From Cheilinus undulatus (lineage: Eukaryota > Chordata > Actinopteri > Labriformes > Labridae), in the NCBI RefSeq assembly GCF_018320785.1, contig NC_054870.1:742181-806180 (forward strand): DNA of 64,000 nucleotides, given 5' to 3'. The position numbers and the translations under genes were made by a program. Below the pieces are notes generated by a model that was given only the letters and a program-made list of their open reading frames with translations, was not told the DNA's origin and ran no database searches. Shown piece after piece: positions 55,201 to 63,491 of the stretch (positions are counted from its first letter, which is position 1; the number at the start of each line of letters is the position of its first letter).

Positions 55201-58200
55201 ACTTGCCGAAGCAGTTTCTTTCCATTCTACACACCATAGCCAGGTATAAACAGAGCAGGAGGTGCGTGTACTACATAGCACCCAACGTCACATCCGTTGA
55301 GATTTCGCAGAAAATTCGGCCAAGTTCTTTACAGATAAATGACTCAACAGGCTTATGGAGGCAAGAAATATAGGAGAAATAAGAAAAAAGAAATAAGGAG
55401 CCTTGTTCTTCACACTGGGATAAAGTGCGCACCATTATATACTCAAAAATGGGAAGTGAGAAAGCAGAAAAGTTACATATAGCCCCTTTAAGGTTAAAGG
55501 GGACATACTATGTAAAGCCACATATTCTGTATTTTTGTATTGCAAATAAGACTCCCAAAGCTTTTCTCACACATATAATGTTGCAGATATTTTGCTACGG
55601 TTTTAACACCAGTTTAACTAACTTTTTGTTAGTTAAATTACATTACCCTTTAATTTATCAAAACCACAGACGTGTAGTGCCACACCTTCCCAGCCATTGT
55701 AAAGCCATGCTTTTTTTTAGGACTGAAAACAATCTCTCTTTCAGATAAAACACCTCCACACTCTGGGGGTGGCATCACTCCACTGTCCCTCCAAGGTTGG
55801 AAAAAGGACGGTGCTGGTTGTTGAATCAGTCCTCACAACGCAGTCAGAGAGAGTGGCAGGTAGGAAGGAGGGTCGTTATGAATAAAAAATGCTCTGTTTT
55901 GTAAGTTCCTACTTGCTGGTGGCTTGTCAGTTTTGTTTTTTAGAAGCCATTTTTAAAGGAATGAGCTGATTCTCTTCTGGCTTATTTAATGTCTGTGTTG
56001 CTACGAGAAGATGGGAGAGAGGGAGGATGACTTTATCTCCTCCTTTACTCCTCTGTGAAATTCAAAATGAAGGTGAAATGTAAACACGGGCCTGAATACC
56101 AACCTGATAGCAGCATGAATTTCCCTTTTGAGAAGTCACAGAATATGCTAGGGATATATCGTCCAATAGTAATTTCATTTAAAGAATGTTCACATTTAGC
56201 ACAGATTATCTTGATACTCATGTTTTTACTTTGTGTGAGATAAATGCAGTACTGTTTGCTAATCTTATGGGGTAAAAAGCAAATCTCAAAGGACCATGGA
56301 GGGACATTAAATCAGTTATCATAGATCTCTCGACAACTATGAGGCATTAAAGTTTTTGTCCTTCATTTTTCTGCTCTTGTAATGGGATGGCTGTATTTTC
56401 TGGCTTAACATCCAGGAGTATTTTGATTGTGTTAAAGATTACGACCTTGGCTTGTTTAGTTGGATGACAGAACAACACAGTTCACTTTGGGGTTTTAGTC
56501 TGAGTCTACTTTAAGAAGCATGGTTTGTCTGTACTTGTGTATGGTATAAAGAGACTTGAATGGCACTAGTAAATACTTGATACGTGTCAGAGAGTAGAGT
56601 TATTACCATTGTGTCCATGCAGCACAGGCTCATTTCATCTGAGCTGCATGGGTGACGTGAAAGTTGGAAGAAGGTCATTGTTGACATCTAGATCATCACT
56701 GAGTAATCACAGCAGTATGGACGCCTTTGCCCACACAGCCTAGTGTTGTACAGCACTAAACAATCAGTGCCTAATGTGGAAAGGTTCAAAAATAGGAGCT
56801 GTAATTTACATTATCAAATGGGCTTCTTGAGAAATTTGTTGTTGTTTTTTTTTTTTTACAAAAATATACGTATTAATGGCCATTTCTTTTCTCTACAAGA
56901 GCTACAAGAGGAGGTGCCAGCCTCACAGCCTCTGTCTCAGTTCAGAGCAAACTCTTTGCCCACCAGAGTCCGAGCGCATGGAGTCATCACTTTAGGTAAG
57001 TTCTTAAAGATTTTTCCCCTCCCATCTACAAGTTCCCTCTTCTGTCACAACATTTAAGTTTTCTCTCCTGGCTAAAACATAAGTCCTGGCAAAGATATCA
57101 TTGCAAAAATTAAGAAACTTTGAAATAAAGAATGTGTCAAATTATCTTCATCTTATTCTTCTCTGCTTTAGCAAAAGCCTGGCAATACAAGCATAGAAGG
57201 ACAATACAATACAATACAGTAACTTCATTTATCCCTGAAGGGAAATTCATTTGTCTGGGTCTTATCTGTCAGAGAGAGACAGAGGACAGTGGGAGAGTCT
57301 ATGACCACTGTTGTTAAAAGATGTACAAGAAAGAGCAAGTACACTAGTTAATAGAGAGAGGGTAACCAGGGTTCGCTTTCATCGCTCAGATCCTCTAACA
57401 TTATTAGTGCTGCAGTTGTAGCTGCATGCTGCTTTAAAGGCTATCTTCCTTCTTCTGCTTCTGACACTTCCCTCCATTTTAAACCAGTTTGAAACGAGCA
57501 TAACTGATATATTCTGGAAAAATACCGACCAGAGCTTGAACTGGCTCAATATTATTTTTACATTAATGTGCTTTCTTCTGCAAAGGTTTTTAAGTTTTCT
57601 ATTTTTAATTTCTATTAAAGTTTTAATTCATACATTTTTGATTCCAGATTTAAGTATAATTGTTAATTTGGTAATGTTTTTACTTCTGTGTGGAAGTCTG
57701 TGTCTGTAAACTTCTACTGGATACCTGGAGTTTCCCTTTGGATTCAGGTATCTATCTCTCGATCTATCTAATTCAGTTCAATTCAAATGGCCCTATTGGC
57801 ATGGAAAACAATTGGTTTCATTGCCCAAGTAATTCACAAGTTATAATGAAAAATTCAATTTTAAAGGAAAATATATACACAAAAAGATGAATATGAGACA
57901 AAGATCAACGTTCAGTTTTTATTTCCAGGTGTTTACATCTGGATCTGATACTAAACAGGAGATAGCTTTATTTGTAAAAGAACACCACATTTTAAGGTGA
58001 GCAAAAGTATTGGAACAGATGGACTTAAACTGATTAAAGTAAATCAGACTTAATATTTAGTTGCAAATCCTTTTCCTGCAGTAACTGCATCAATCCTGTG
58101 ACCCACTGACATCACCAAACTTTAGCATTCTTCTTCTGTGATGCTTTTCCAGGCTTTCACCACAGCCTATTTCAGGTGTTTGTTTTGGGGGTTTCTCCCT

Positions 58201-61200
58201 TCAGGCTCCTCTTCAGCAGCTAAAATGCTCCGTAGGGTTTAAGACTGGAGGTTGACTTGGCCAGTCCACCCCTTGCCCCTGATGAACCTTTTTTTGTTCT
58301 GCCAGTGTGTTTTGGGTCATTATCTTGCTGCATGATGAAGGATCTCCCAATCAGTTTGGTTGCATCTTTCTTTAAATTGGCAGACAAAATGTTTCTGAAG
58401 ACTTCTGAGTTCATTTCTGCTGCCATCATGTGTTACATCATAAATGAAGATTAATGAGCCCTTCCAGAAGAAGACATGCAAGCCCAAGCCCTGACATTAC
58501 CTCCACTGTGTTTCACAGATGAGCTTGTATGTTTGGGATCATGAGCAGATCCTTTCTTTCTCCAAACTTTAGTCTTTCCATCACTTTGGTAAAAGTTTAT
58601 CTTTGTCTAAATTGTCCATAAAGCGTTGTCCCAGAATGTTGGAGGCTCCTCTCTGTACTTTTTTTTTTTTAACTCGTTAAGTCTACAGCAAAAATAAAGA
58701 ATTGGCCTCACCATTCCAATACTTTTGGAGGGGACTGAACATATGTACAAAGCCCATTTCATGGTGGTGTGGAGACTGAAGATCTTCAGTCACAGCTGCT
58801 CAGTAAAGTGCTGCAACATTTGCAGTGTTGATCTTCAGCCAGCAGATCTGGAAGCTTCTGTTGGTTGTTCATCCTGGTGAATTGTTTTTTGTTTGTTGGT
58901 GAAGAGTGGAAAGAACTTTTTAATGTTGTACAACAGGCAACTGGTTCGATAGTAGAGCTTTGTTTCCACCTCTTGTTGGCTGCAGTGGGTGCACAGTCTT
59001 TCTTCTTTTGGGACCCATCATTATGAATGATATCCTCTCTTAATGGTGAGGTTGTGTTGACTGAGTCTGTGCATGGTCAAACATTTCCTCAGCTGTCAGA
59101 ACTTCAGTTGTCTGCATTTTCCCTTTAAGGGACAAATAGCGCTCCAGTTTCCTTTTTTTGGTTGATTCTTGCCAATGAGTTAAACAGGTTTCTCTTGTTT
59201 TCTTTTCCATCCATCCATTTACCCATCAATCGATCCATTTGTCCATGCATCCATCCAGTCATTGAATGACTTGGTATTACCTCAGGCCTATTTTAATACA
59301 GTTTCAATATCTCTATTGGAAAACTGTGCTTGTCAATCCTGGCTTATTGTCACAGCCCTCCTTCAGATGAAATGTTTCCCCTCTGTTCTTACCTGTCTGG
59401 TCCAGGTAAACTGTGTCTGCAGCATGAGGAGCTGGTCCAGAAGTACCTACCGGTGTTTGCCAGAGAGCTGGAGGTTGGGACAGAGGTCGCTGTGCGCAAC
59501 AATGTGGTGGTGATCATGTGTGATCTGTGTGTACGATACACAAACATCGTGGATCACTACATCCCAAACATTTCCACTTGTCTGAAAGACAACGAAGCCG
59601 TCATCAGGGAGCAGACCCTCATCATGCTGACCAACCTGCTCCAGGTGAGAACTGGTCTACACTCTCTACTCAAGGCTACGGTTAAAAAAAATGTAGGTGA
59701 ATGCCTATTTTTGGGTTTAGATCATGAGTAGTGTCTATCAGGTCCCATTTATCCACAAAAGAAAAAGAGATGTGTTCAGATTATGTTACTAAATAAGCTT
59801 TTAAAAACCAGTGGGGCAGCTGTGTCGAGGTAGTAGAGTCGGTATTCTTTCATTCACATTTACATTTGCCCAGAGCTCCTGAAAATTTCCTGACTTTACC
59901 TGGGTGAGCTGTGTTTACGACTCTAACAGCTGAGTTTTAACTCAGAACTTTTACCTTAGCATGGCGTTTTCCTGCTATCCCGGTCGTATTTCTTTACCCT
60001 ATCCTCCATTCAATGACAGGGGAAAAAAAAAAAAAAACACACATCCTGATGTGAAGGACAGGTTTGGACAAGCAGGTCAGGAACATTCCTGGGTGCATTA
60101 CCCTGAAATTTTCCATACATTTTCGGAGTTACATATTTGAAAAGGCTTCAGCTGGAGGGTGAGCAGTTGGATCCCAGTCTACCTGTTGGAAACATCGAAA
60201 TTGTCCCATGTAGTATAGCCACCTGCATGTGAGTGTCATGATGAAAAGTGCCAAGCGTGGTTTAATGGCAGATTTAATTGTCATAAACTTTTTCCTTATA
60301 TTTACAGGTAGGCAAACATCCCTCTCCCTAGTTACCCTTTTTATTTTTCTTCCAGGAGGAGTTTGTGAAATGGAAAGGCTCCCTCTTCTTTCGCCTCGTG
60401 GTGGCTTTGGTTGACCCTGTCCCCTCCATCGCCAGGTAAATAAAAGCGGCATGACTACGACAATATGACAAATCAAATGATTTTAGAATCAAATACTTCT
60501 GAATGTATGATCTTTGTCTAAAGCAGTGATACTCAACGCGTGGCTCTTCTATGACTTCATTTGAAATATTTTTTGCCCAGAAATCCTTTAAAAAGGGAAA
60601 ACTTTAACCTCAGAAACTATCCATTGCAAGCTCCTATTTTGGCCCTTTTAACCATTTTTTGCCTCTTTTATTCTGCTTTTTGCTATAAACAAATTTTCCC
60701 CCTTTTTTGCCACTTCTTGCCCATTTAAGCTGCCTTTTGCCCTTGAATGCCACTTCTTTTTCACATTTTTCCACTCTTGCTGCTTTTTGCCCATTTTAAT
60801 CTCTTTTCACTCTTTTTTTTGCACATTTTAACTGCTTTCCTACCATTTTTGCCATCTGTAAATCATTTTTCTCCCATTTTTGCCATTTTTTACCCAGTTT
60901 TTGCAATTTTATGCTTAGTTTGCCTCTTTTCACCCATGCTTTGCCACTTCTTTGCTGCTTTTTGAACATTTTGAATATTTTTTAACTTTAACGTATTTTT
61001 ATTGCCACTTGAACCCATTTTTGTCACTTTTCACTACTTAGATCGTGGCTTTATCAAAGGTATTTTTCAACAGTTTGGCTCTGGTTGAGCAGGATTGAGT
61101 AATACTGGTCTGAAGCATTCGGTTTAATCAGGGCTGTATCATGTTAAACGACCCACATAGTAAGGGCAGTAATATCCTGTTGCAGTCAGATATTATATTG

Positions 61201-62630
61201 TGGTCTAAGTAGTGAAAATGTGCATAGTGAAATACTCCCTCATTCTACTGTTCAGCTATGATAGTCTTATACATCATAGTATTACTGTAACAGAAGGGCT
61301 CACTATACCCATTTCTTACCCCAGTCCTAGACTCAGTCGCACACTGAACGTAAATGCGCCAAAAATTAAGTCAAATCTTGACCATCTCTCTTGACTGCTT
61401 TCATTAAAGAGGGGGTATTATTTCTTTTTTCAAGGCTTTCCACATCTCTCTGATACCCATGTGGTAGCTTCACATGGTTTACAGCTCAAAAAACTCATGT
61501 TTCTCACACTGGCGTCCTGAAAAACCCTTACTTTATCCTCCGTCTGAAATGCTTCATTTTCACTGCTGTCTCTTTAACACCCCCGTCTCCGCGGACCTGC
61601 TTTTCTCTGATTGGCCGATTTTCCAGAGGCTGGCCGGCGACAGGACTCAATGTTTTGTGCCCGCCCCCTCCAATGTGGCTAATGTTGTTATGCTAGTACT
61701 TGTAAACTTTGAATGAACCGGTCCAACTGAGTAAAATATGGTGAATTTTGATATACGTCCGTACGTGTTAGACCCGGAGTCTGATTCTGATAGTTTGGAG
61801 AGAGGGGGAAGAAAAACAGCAGCAGTGAAGGATAGAGCAGGACGTATCTGTTTGGTAAGTGTTTAATTACTGTGTTACTGAATAGCTAAAAGGCCTTGTA
61901 GGGGCGGTCTGTTCTGCTTTGCCGGGAGCACGGACAAACCAGTCAGGAGATCCTGTTGCGATGACCTCATCAGTTCGCTCCATTTAAAACTCGTCTCGGG
62001 AAGATCTGGGAGAGATTCCCAACGAACCGTTTTCATCATTTTGCACTCCAATTCCAAGATTACTGCCGCATACGTTTATCTTGCGGTTTAAAAATTTGCA
62101 TACGTGAAGTATGGACACCCAACATTGTGACTTTATGTTTAAAAAAATCACAAGAGTGTAATACCCTCTTTAAGCAACAAAAACTACCATGTATATTAAA
62201 CCTGCTGTTTCCTGTCCCAGCCTGTGTGAATACTGCCTGCTCCATCTGCTGCTGAAGAAGAACCCAGAAATGTTCAGTCAACATTTCATAGAGTGCATCT
62301 TCCACTTCAACTCCTACGACAAACACAAGTCCTACAACAAGTTTCCTCAAAGTGAGAGGTAGGTAGATACGGTTGATGTTTGCCTTTACTTTTCATGTTT
62401 GAAAAGAATAAATCAACAAATGAGCTTAAAGTTTATTCTGAAATAAATGTAAGTTTTGATAGTTTTGTTTTGACTCATTTACTCCTATCTGTGTAGAGAA
62501 AAGGTTAAGTTCTCTCTGAAAGGGTCACAGCACCAGGAGAAGCGGTTCAGGATTTATCGCTTCCTGCTGGAGAATTTCACAGATGCCCAACGCTTCAACA
62601 TCATCAACAAAATCAACCAGTCTATCCTGG
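31151..62630 (+). CDS. ncapd3: Condensin-2 complex subunit D3, 5' part of gene (coding exons 1-26; continues past window)
   Basis: NCAPD3 is the HEAT-repeat subunit of condensin II, the nuclear SMC complex that starts mitotic chromosome compaction. Coding exons: 31151-31202, 34144-34316, 35729-35891, 38008-38174, 39782-39952, 40030-40091, 40175-40262, 43399-43532, 44532-44604, 44848-44973, 45371-45623, 45889-45927, 46539-46631, 46767-46840, 47010-47144, 49574-49794, 49994-50185, 50290-50387, 50587-50696, 54460-54567, 55745-55859, 56900-56995, 59406-59644, 60356-60435, 62221-62358, 62497-62630. Phases match at all junctions: 3334 nt, 1111 codons plus one base. Visible: N-terminal [10 protein letters not shown], a basic NLS-like run near aa 160-185, an acidic run near aa 188-200, repeated helical HEAT segments, and the Cnd1-type region (about aa 935-1060) with [17 protein letters not shown] and [11 protein letters not shown]. 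The mammalian protein is about 1500 aa, so the C-terminal quarter is missing here only because the window ends. No stops or frameshifts, so the gene looks intact. Confidence 0.95.
32246..32955. mobile_element. hAT-like element A (ncapd3 intron 1), with nested SINE
   Basis: Ends CAGTGTTACTC and GTTCAGTATCACTG, with a perfect 8-bp duplication CTCTAAAT at 32238-32245 and 32956-32963. The interior is a simple A/G-rich series of GGCAAAAATGGG-like words. Inverted relative to 60524-61107. Confidence 0.75.
32566..32768 (-). repeat. tRNA-derived SINE nested in hAT-like element A
   Basis: On the minus strand it begins GGGACGTGCCAGTAGTCGAA (A-box-like) and has a B box GGTTCGAATCC, followed by a non-tRNA body and an A-rich tail. 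An 11-bp duplication AAGCCTACTGT flanks it (32555-32565 and 32769-32779). No cloverleaf is maintained, so it is a SINE and not a tRNA gene. Confidence 0.8.
33280..33490 (-). repeat. Retroelement 3' tail (minus strand)
   Basis: The CAATCC repeats and CACTTTATTTATATAGCACA are the reverse of a tail found at the ends of many fish retroelements. No coding part is attached. Confidence 0.5.
34144..34316 (+). CDS. ncapd3: ncapd3 coding exon 2
   Basis: Codons 18-75. Acceptor CTCCACAG, donor CAG|GTAAAA, ends in phase 0. Contains the N-terminal signature [10 protein letters not shown]. Confidence 0.93.
34640..35010 (+). repeat. Dispersed teleost repeat in ncapd3 intron 2
   Basis: Contains AGAGTTTGCATGTTCTCTCC, TTAGGTTAATTGGTGACTCT, CAGCTGGGATAGGCTCCAGC and a 3' end AATGAATGGATG, a combination found in a very abundant fish repeat. 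Its class is left open. Confidence 0.6.
35729..35891 (+). CDS. ncapd3: ncapd3 coding exon 3
   Basis: Codons 76-129 plus one base. Acceptor CATTGCAG, donor CAG|GTAAGA. Helical segment ending [10 protein letters not shown], first HEAT-like region. Confidence 0.93.
36185..37790 (+). repeat. 29-bp minisatellite, about 55 units, in ncapd3 intron 3
   Basis: Unit GGGACATGTTAAACTCAGGT plus GTGTCCACA or GTGTCCATA (a GTGGCCTTA variant recurs irregularly). Units between about 37250 and 37480 are more diverged. Every unit carries CAG|GTGTG, a fair splice-donor match on the sense strand. Confidence 0.96.
38008..38174 (+). CDS. ncapd3: ncapd3 coding exon 4
   Basis: Codons 130-185. Acceptor CTTCCAG, donor GAG|GTACTG. 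Contains a lysine/arginine-rich stretch (KKRKK, then KRSKPTRK) that could act as a nuclear localisation signal. Confidence 0.93.
38175..39781. other. ncapd3 intron 4
   Basis: Short CCTAGCTTAG repeats at 38560-38630. No transposon or gene recognised. Confidence 0.4.
39782..39952 (+). CDS. ncapd3: ncapd3 coding exon 5
   Basis: Codons 186-242. Acceptor CCCTCAG, donor CAG|GTAACT. Opens with an acidic run ([13 protein letters not shown]) and continues into a leucine-rich helix. Confidence 0.93.
40030..40091 (+). CDS. ncapd3: ncapd3 coding exon 6
   Basis: Codons 243-262 plus two bases. Acceptor TGTGCAG, donor CA|GTGAGT. The short exon joins exon 7 to give [16 protein letters not shown]. Confidence 0.9.
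40175..40262 (+). CDS. ncapd3: ncapd3 coding exon 7
   Basis: Codons 263-292. Acceptor TTCTGCAG, donor GAA|GTAAGA. Contains the conserved [14 protein letters not shown]. The following 3.1-kb intron holds the 32-bp minisatellite. Confidence 0.93.
40749..43180. mobile_element. Inverted-repeat element containing the 32-bp minisatellite (ncapd3 intron 7)
   Basis: Left end CTGGGCGATATGG and right end ATATATCGCCCACCCC form an inverted terminus seen in many fish DNA elements. Possible flanking duplication CTAGTGGA / TAGGTGGA is only partly matching. No transposase found. The minisatellite 41159-42335 makes up half of the element. Confidence 0.5.
41159..42335 (+). repeat. 32-bp minisatellite, about 37 units, in ncapd3 intron 7
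   Basis: Unit ACCCTGCAGTCTAGTCCACC plus ATTCAGACCAAA. Variation is almost confined to the last positions (CCAAAA, CCACAA, CCAACA). Each unit contains a PstI-type CTGCAG site. Confidence 0.96.
43399..43532 (+). CDS. ncapd3: ncapd3 coding exon 8
   Basis: Codons 293-336 plus two bases. Acceptor TATTCCAG, donor TG|GTAAAC. Contains [13 protein letters not shown] and [10 protein letters not shown]. Confidence 0.93.
43563..44389. mobile_element. Internally deleted Tc1-like element (ncapd3 intron 8)
   Basis: About 200-bp inverted ends: CCCCTTCACTTTTGTC near 43568 and the reverse match GGTGAAGGGGTCTGAATACT near 44358, ending CACTG|TA. The left end lacks about 20 bp. Between them lies a short transposase remnant with GTGGTGGCAGCATCATGCTG, part of the conserved central domain. 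Confidence 0.7.
44532..44604 (+). CDS. ncapd3: ncapd3 coding exon 9
   Basis: Codons 337-361. Acceptor GGTTGTAG, donor CAG|GTAAAC. Reads [20 protein letters not shown], a HEAT-type helix. Confidence 0.93.
44848..44973 (+). CDS. ncapd3: ncapd3 coding exon 10
   Basis: Codons 362-403. Acceptor TGTTTAG, donor AAG|GTAACA. Contains [17 protein letters not shown] and [10 protein letters not shown]. Confidence 0.93.
45121..45370. other. End of ncapd3 intron 10
   Basis: No repeat or regulatory feature recognised. Confidence 0.35.
45371..45623 (+). CDS. ncapd3: ncapd3 coding exon 11
   Basis: Codons 404-487 plus one base. Acceptor TTCTGTAG, donor CCA|GTGAGA. This is the longest exon in the window. It contains [18 protein letters not shown] and the helix [18 protein letters not shown]. 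Confidence 0.93.
45889..45927 (+). CDS. ncapd3: ncapd3 coding exon 12 (39-bp micro-exon)
   Basis: Codons 488-500 plus one base. Acceptor CTGTTTAG, donor AAG|GTAAAC. At 39 bp it is the shortest exon seen. Skipping it would keep the frame (39 = 13 codons), so it could be alternatively spliced; that is inference. Confidence 0.85.
46539..46631 (+). CDS. ncapd3: ncapd3 coding exon 13
   Basis: Codons 501-531 plus one base. Acceptor TGTTTCAG, donor ACG|GTGAGA. Rich in Ser, Thr and Gln, a low-conservation linker between HEAT blocks. Confidence 0.88.
46767..46840 (+). CDS. ncapd3: ncapd3 coding exon 14 (NAGNAG acceptor)
   Basis: Codons 532-556. The acceptor reads AAGCAG, so splicing after the first AG (exon from 46764) would add one alanine and keep the frame. 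Encodes [18 protein letters not shown], well conserved with mammalian NCAPD3. Donor CAG|GTATTT. Confidence 0.91.
47010..47144 (+). CDS. ncapd3: ncapd3 coding exon 15
   Basis: Codons 557-601. Acceptor CCCCACAG, donor TCT|GTGAGT. Contains [20 protein letters not shown], a clear HEAT repeat. Confidence 0.93.
47755..47985 (-). repeat. Fragment of the helicase-exon transposon family in ncapd3 intron 15
   Basis: Shares AAGTACTGCCCCTCATCACT and the outer segment with 26985-27355, but the exon-like part is deleted. Sequence on to about 48420 may be an attached older repeat. Confidence 0.45.
48396..48409 (-). promoter_or_regulatory. CTCF-like motif in ncapd3 intron 15
   Basis: GCGCCATCTACTGT is the reverse-strand CTCF core with one mismatch (last base). 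It sits next to the minus-strand repeat fragment at 47755-47985 and points toward the + strand motifs upstream. Confidence 0.3.
49574..49794 (+). CDS. ncapd3: ncapd3 coding exon 16
   Basis: Codons 602-674 plus two bases. Acceptor GACTGCAG, donor CAG|GTAAAA. Contains [20 protein letters not shown], then [12 protein letters not shown]. Confidence 0.93.
49994..50185 (+). CDS. ncapd3: ncapd3 coding exon 17
   Basis: Codons 675-738 plus two bases. Acceptor TTCTCCAG, donor CAG|GTGAGA. Contains [20 protein letters not shown] and [10 protein letters not shown]. Confidence 0.93.
50290..50387 (+). CDS. ncapd3: ncapd3 coding exon 18
   Basis: Codons 739-771 plus one base. Acceptor TGCTCTCAG, donor TTA|GTAAGT. 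Contains [20 protein letters not shown]. Confidence 0.92.
50587..50696 (+). CDS. ncapd3: ncapd3 coding exon 19
   Basis: Codons 772-808. Acceptor CTCCCCAG. The donor CAG|GTTGAG is weak at +3 and +4, yet only this boundary keeps the frame into exon 20. Contains [16 protein letters not shown]. The next intron, 3.76 kb, is filled with transposons. Confidence 0.88.
51590..52390 (+). mobile_element. Degenerate Tc1-like element (ncapd3 intron 19)
   Basis: Starts with the GTATGCAGACATGGTCAAGA leader shared with 13037. Decayed transposase pieces follow: a helix-turn-helix-like stretch near 51700-51800 and [12 protein letters not shown] near 51920 in shifting frames. The right end, with ATGAGCATGAAGTGGTTGG, is near 52350. 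Confidence 0.55.
52454..52701 (+). repeat. tRNA-derived SINE, 5'-truncated
   Basis: Contains a B-box-like GGGTTCAATCCC (52491) and ends with AAAAGCGCTTTGAGTGTGCT and a short CAAGTCCATTTAC tail typical of a common fish SINE. The A box is not convincing. Confidence 0.6.
52705..54335 (-). mobile_element. Tc1-like element, copy 2 (ncapd3 intron 19)
   Basis: Complete 1631-bp element between TA dinucleotides (52703-52704, 54336-54337). Inverted repeats about 210 bp long start CAGTCATGGACGAAAGTATT at both ends. Opposite orientation to copy 1. Inserted at the very 3' end of a tRNA-derived SINE. Confidence 0.88.
52970..53952 (-). pseudogene. Tc1 transposase, copy 2 (inactive)
   Basis: Same transposase as 29379-30363 on the minus strand. 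A CAG-to-TAG change gives a stop in the second DNA-binding region (about 53684), and the 983-nt length shows a net frameshift. [14 protein letters not shown] is readable near 53100. Confidence 0.8.
54460..54567 (+). CDS. ncapd3: ncapd3 coding exon 20
   Basis: Codons 809-844. Acceptor TTTTTTAG, donor ATG|GTGAGA. Contains [20 protein letters not shown]. Confidence 0.91.
54682..55487. mobile_element. TTAA-flanked MITE (ncapd3 intron 20)
   Basis: Inverted ends AGGGGCTTTATGTAACTTTT and AAAAGTTACATATAGCCCCT (one mismatch), bordered by TTAA at 54678-54681 and 55488-55491. 806 bp. piggyBac-like by target site, but a different family from 358-1075. A further TTAAAGGGGACATACTATG end begins at 55494 without a partner. 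Confidence 0.7.
55745..55859 (+). CDS. ncapd3: ncapd3 coding exon 21
   Basis: Codons 845-882 plus one base. Acceptor TCTTTCAG, donor CAG|GTAGGA. Contains [20 protein letters not shown]. Confidence 0.91.
55860..56899. other. ncapd3 intron 21
   Basis: Nothing recognised besides a T-rich stretch (56841-56862) feeding the exon 22 acceptor. Confidence 0.4.
56900..56995 (+). CDS. ncapd3: ncapd3 coding exon 22
   Basis: Codons 883-914 plus one base. Acceptor TCTACAAG (AAG, less usual), donor TAG|GTAAGT. Contains [13 protein letters not shown], which joins KLCLQHEEL in exon 23. Confidence 0.92.
   Translation, partial: SYKRRCQPHSLCLSSEQTLCPPESERMESSL
57200..57880. repeat. Two retroelement 3' tails in ncapd3 intron 22
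   Basis: 57200-57255 has the ACTTCATTTATCCCTGAAGG and GAAATTC pattern. 57770-57830 has CAATTCAAATGGCCCTATTG with GGCATGG. Both are common non-LTR retrotransposon ends in fish. No ORFs are attached. Confidence 0.45.
57899..58737 (-). mobile_element. Tc1-like element, reverse orientation (ncapd3 intron 22)
   Basis: Contains the inverted motifs AAAAGTATTGGAAC (58003) and CCATTCCAATACTTTTGGA (58710). The transposase relic on the minus strand (58429 down to 58220) reads [20 protein letters not shown], then [14 protein letters not shown], the Tc1 catalytic region. Much of the gene is deleted. Confidence 0.7.
59406..59644 (+). CDS. ncapd3: ncapd3 coding exon 23
   Basis: Codons 915-994. Acceptor TGGTCCAG, donor CAG|GTGAGA. 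Start of the Cnd1-type HEAT region, with [19 protein letters not shown] and [20 protein letters not shown]. The most strongly conserved exon in the window. Confidence 0.96.
60356..60435 (+). CDS. ncapd3: ncapd3 coding exon 24
   Basis: Codons 995-1020 plus two bases. Acceptor CTTCCAG, donor CAG|GTAAAT. Contains [20 protein letters not shown]. Confidence 0.94.
60524..61107. mobile_element. hAT-like element B (ncapd3 intron 24)
   Basis: Same family as 32246-32955 in the opposite orientation: CAGTGATACTCAA at left, TTGAGTAATACTG at right. The 8-bp flanks are GTCTAAAG and GTCTGAAG (one mismatch). The interior is a T-rich TTTTGCCATTTTTACCC series. Confidence 0.7.
61408..62169. mobile_element. piggyBac-like TTAA MITE, copy 2 (ncapd3 intron 24)
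   Basis: Same family and orientation as 358-1075: left end AGAGGGGGTATTAT, right end AATACCCTCT (one C fewer), TTAA at 61404-61407 and 62170-62173. 762 bp. It ends only about 50 bp before ncapd3 exon 25, so it may contribute to the branch-point region. Confidence 0.7.
62221..62358 (+). CDS. ncapd3: ncapd3 coding exon 25
   Basis: Codons 1021-1066 plus two bases. Acceptor TGTCCCAG, donor GAG|GTAGGT. Contains [20 protein letters not shown]. Confidence 0.94.
62497..62630 (+). CDS. ncapd3: ncapd3 coding exon 26 (last one in window)
   Basis: Codons 1067-1111 plus one base. Acceptor TGTGTAG, donor CTGG|GTAAGT. Contains [20 protein letters not shown]. Exon 27 and the rest of the gene lie beyond base 64000. 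Confidence 0.93.
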
Positions 62631-63491
62631 GTAAGTGTGTGAGTGGAACCACAATCAAAACGAAGCAATTCTGTTTCTGGCGTGACTTCTACAAATCATC
62701 GGAGTCGAAGAGACAGATTAAGTCTTCAGGCGTCTTTATAAAGTACATTTAGTGTGTTTACATGGACTTCAGTATCAAGATATGGTATCTAACATCCTTA
62801 GAACCCCCACTACTTAGATCTCAGAGAAGCTGAGCTCCTCTAAGGCCCACACTAACATGATAAATTCCTGTCACAACTCTAGATACATTTTTATTGTTTT
62901 ACTGAAAAAAAAGCCTGAGGAATAGACCAGCACGTGCCCGCCTCGTCAAAGACCATTTCACAAACTATGTAATAAGTGTTCTGTTAGATTTATATAAGAT
63001 GTTTTTTAGCAGCCCTAGACAAATACTCAGGACCCCCACCCAGAACCCAGGTTGGGAACAAATGCTTTATACAGATGCCAGCACAGACACTCAGAACTAT
63101 TCACATCACAGATTTTGGCCCTGCAGTATTTTCTCTAGAATGGTAATATCTTCAAGGACTTAAAGTATTCTGGCACCATGCTGGATTTCCGGCGTGTGGC
63201 GTTTGACTGCGAGATAAAAGTCATTTAAAAAAAAAAAAAAAACGTCTTGATATCATTACCATCACTCTTCAGTTTATGAGTTCGTCTGCTGATGATATGA
63301 GAGGAGCACAACTCTCCTGCTCTCAAACTAGCATTATTAGCCAATCAGAAGTAGAATAGGGCGGGTCTTGGAAAAATGTATGTCGACCGAGTCCTTTGCT
63401 GCATAGATGCACAGGTAAAGTGACGTCACATCGAAGGAGAGTAAATCATTAATCCTGGGGAAGACACCCTCCTAGTTTATAAAGGATTAAA

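Noticed and set aside
60747..60965. 72-codon Phe/Leu-rich open frame resembling a membrane protein
   Set aside because: It is a translation of the T-rich low-complexity interior of hAT-like element B.
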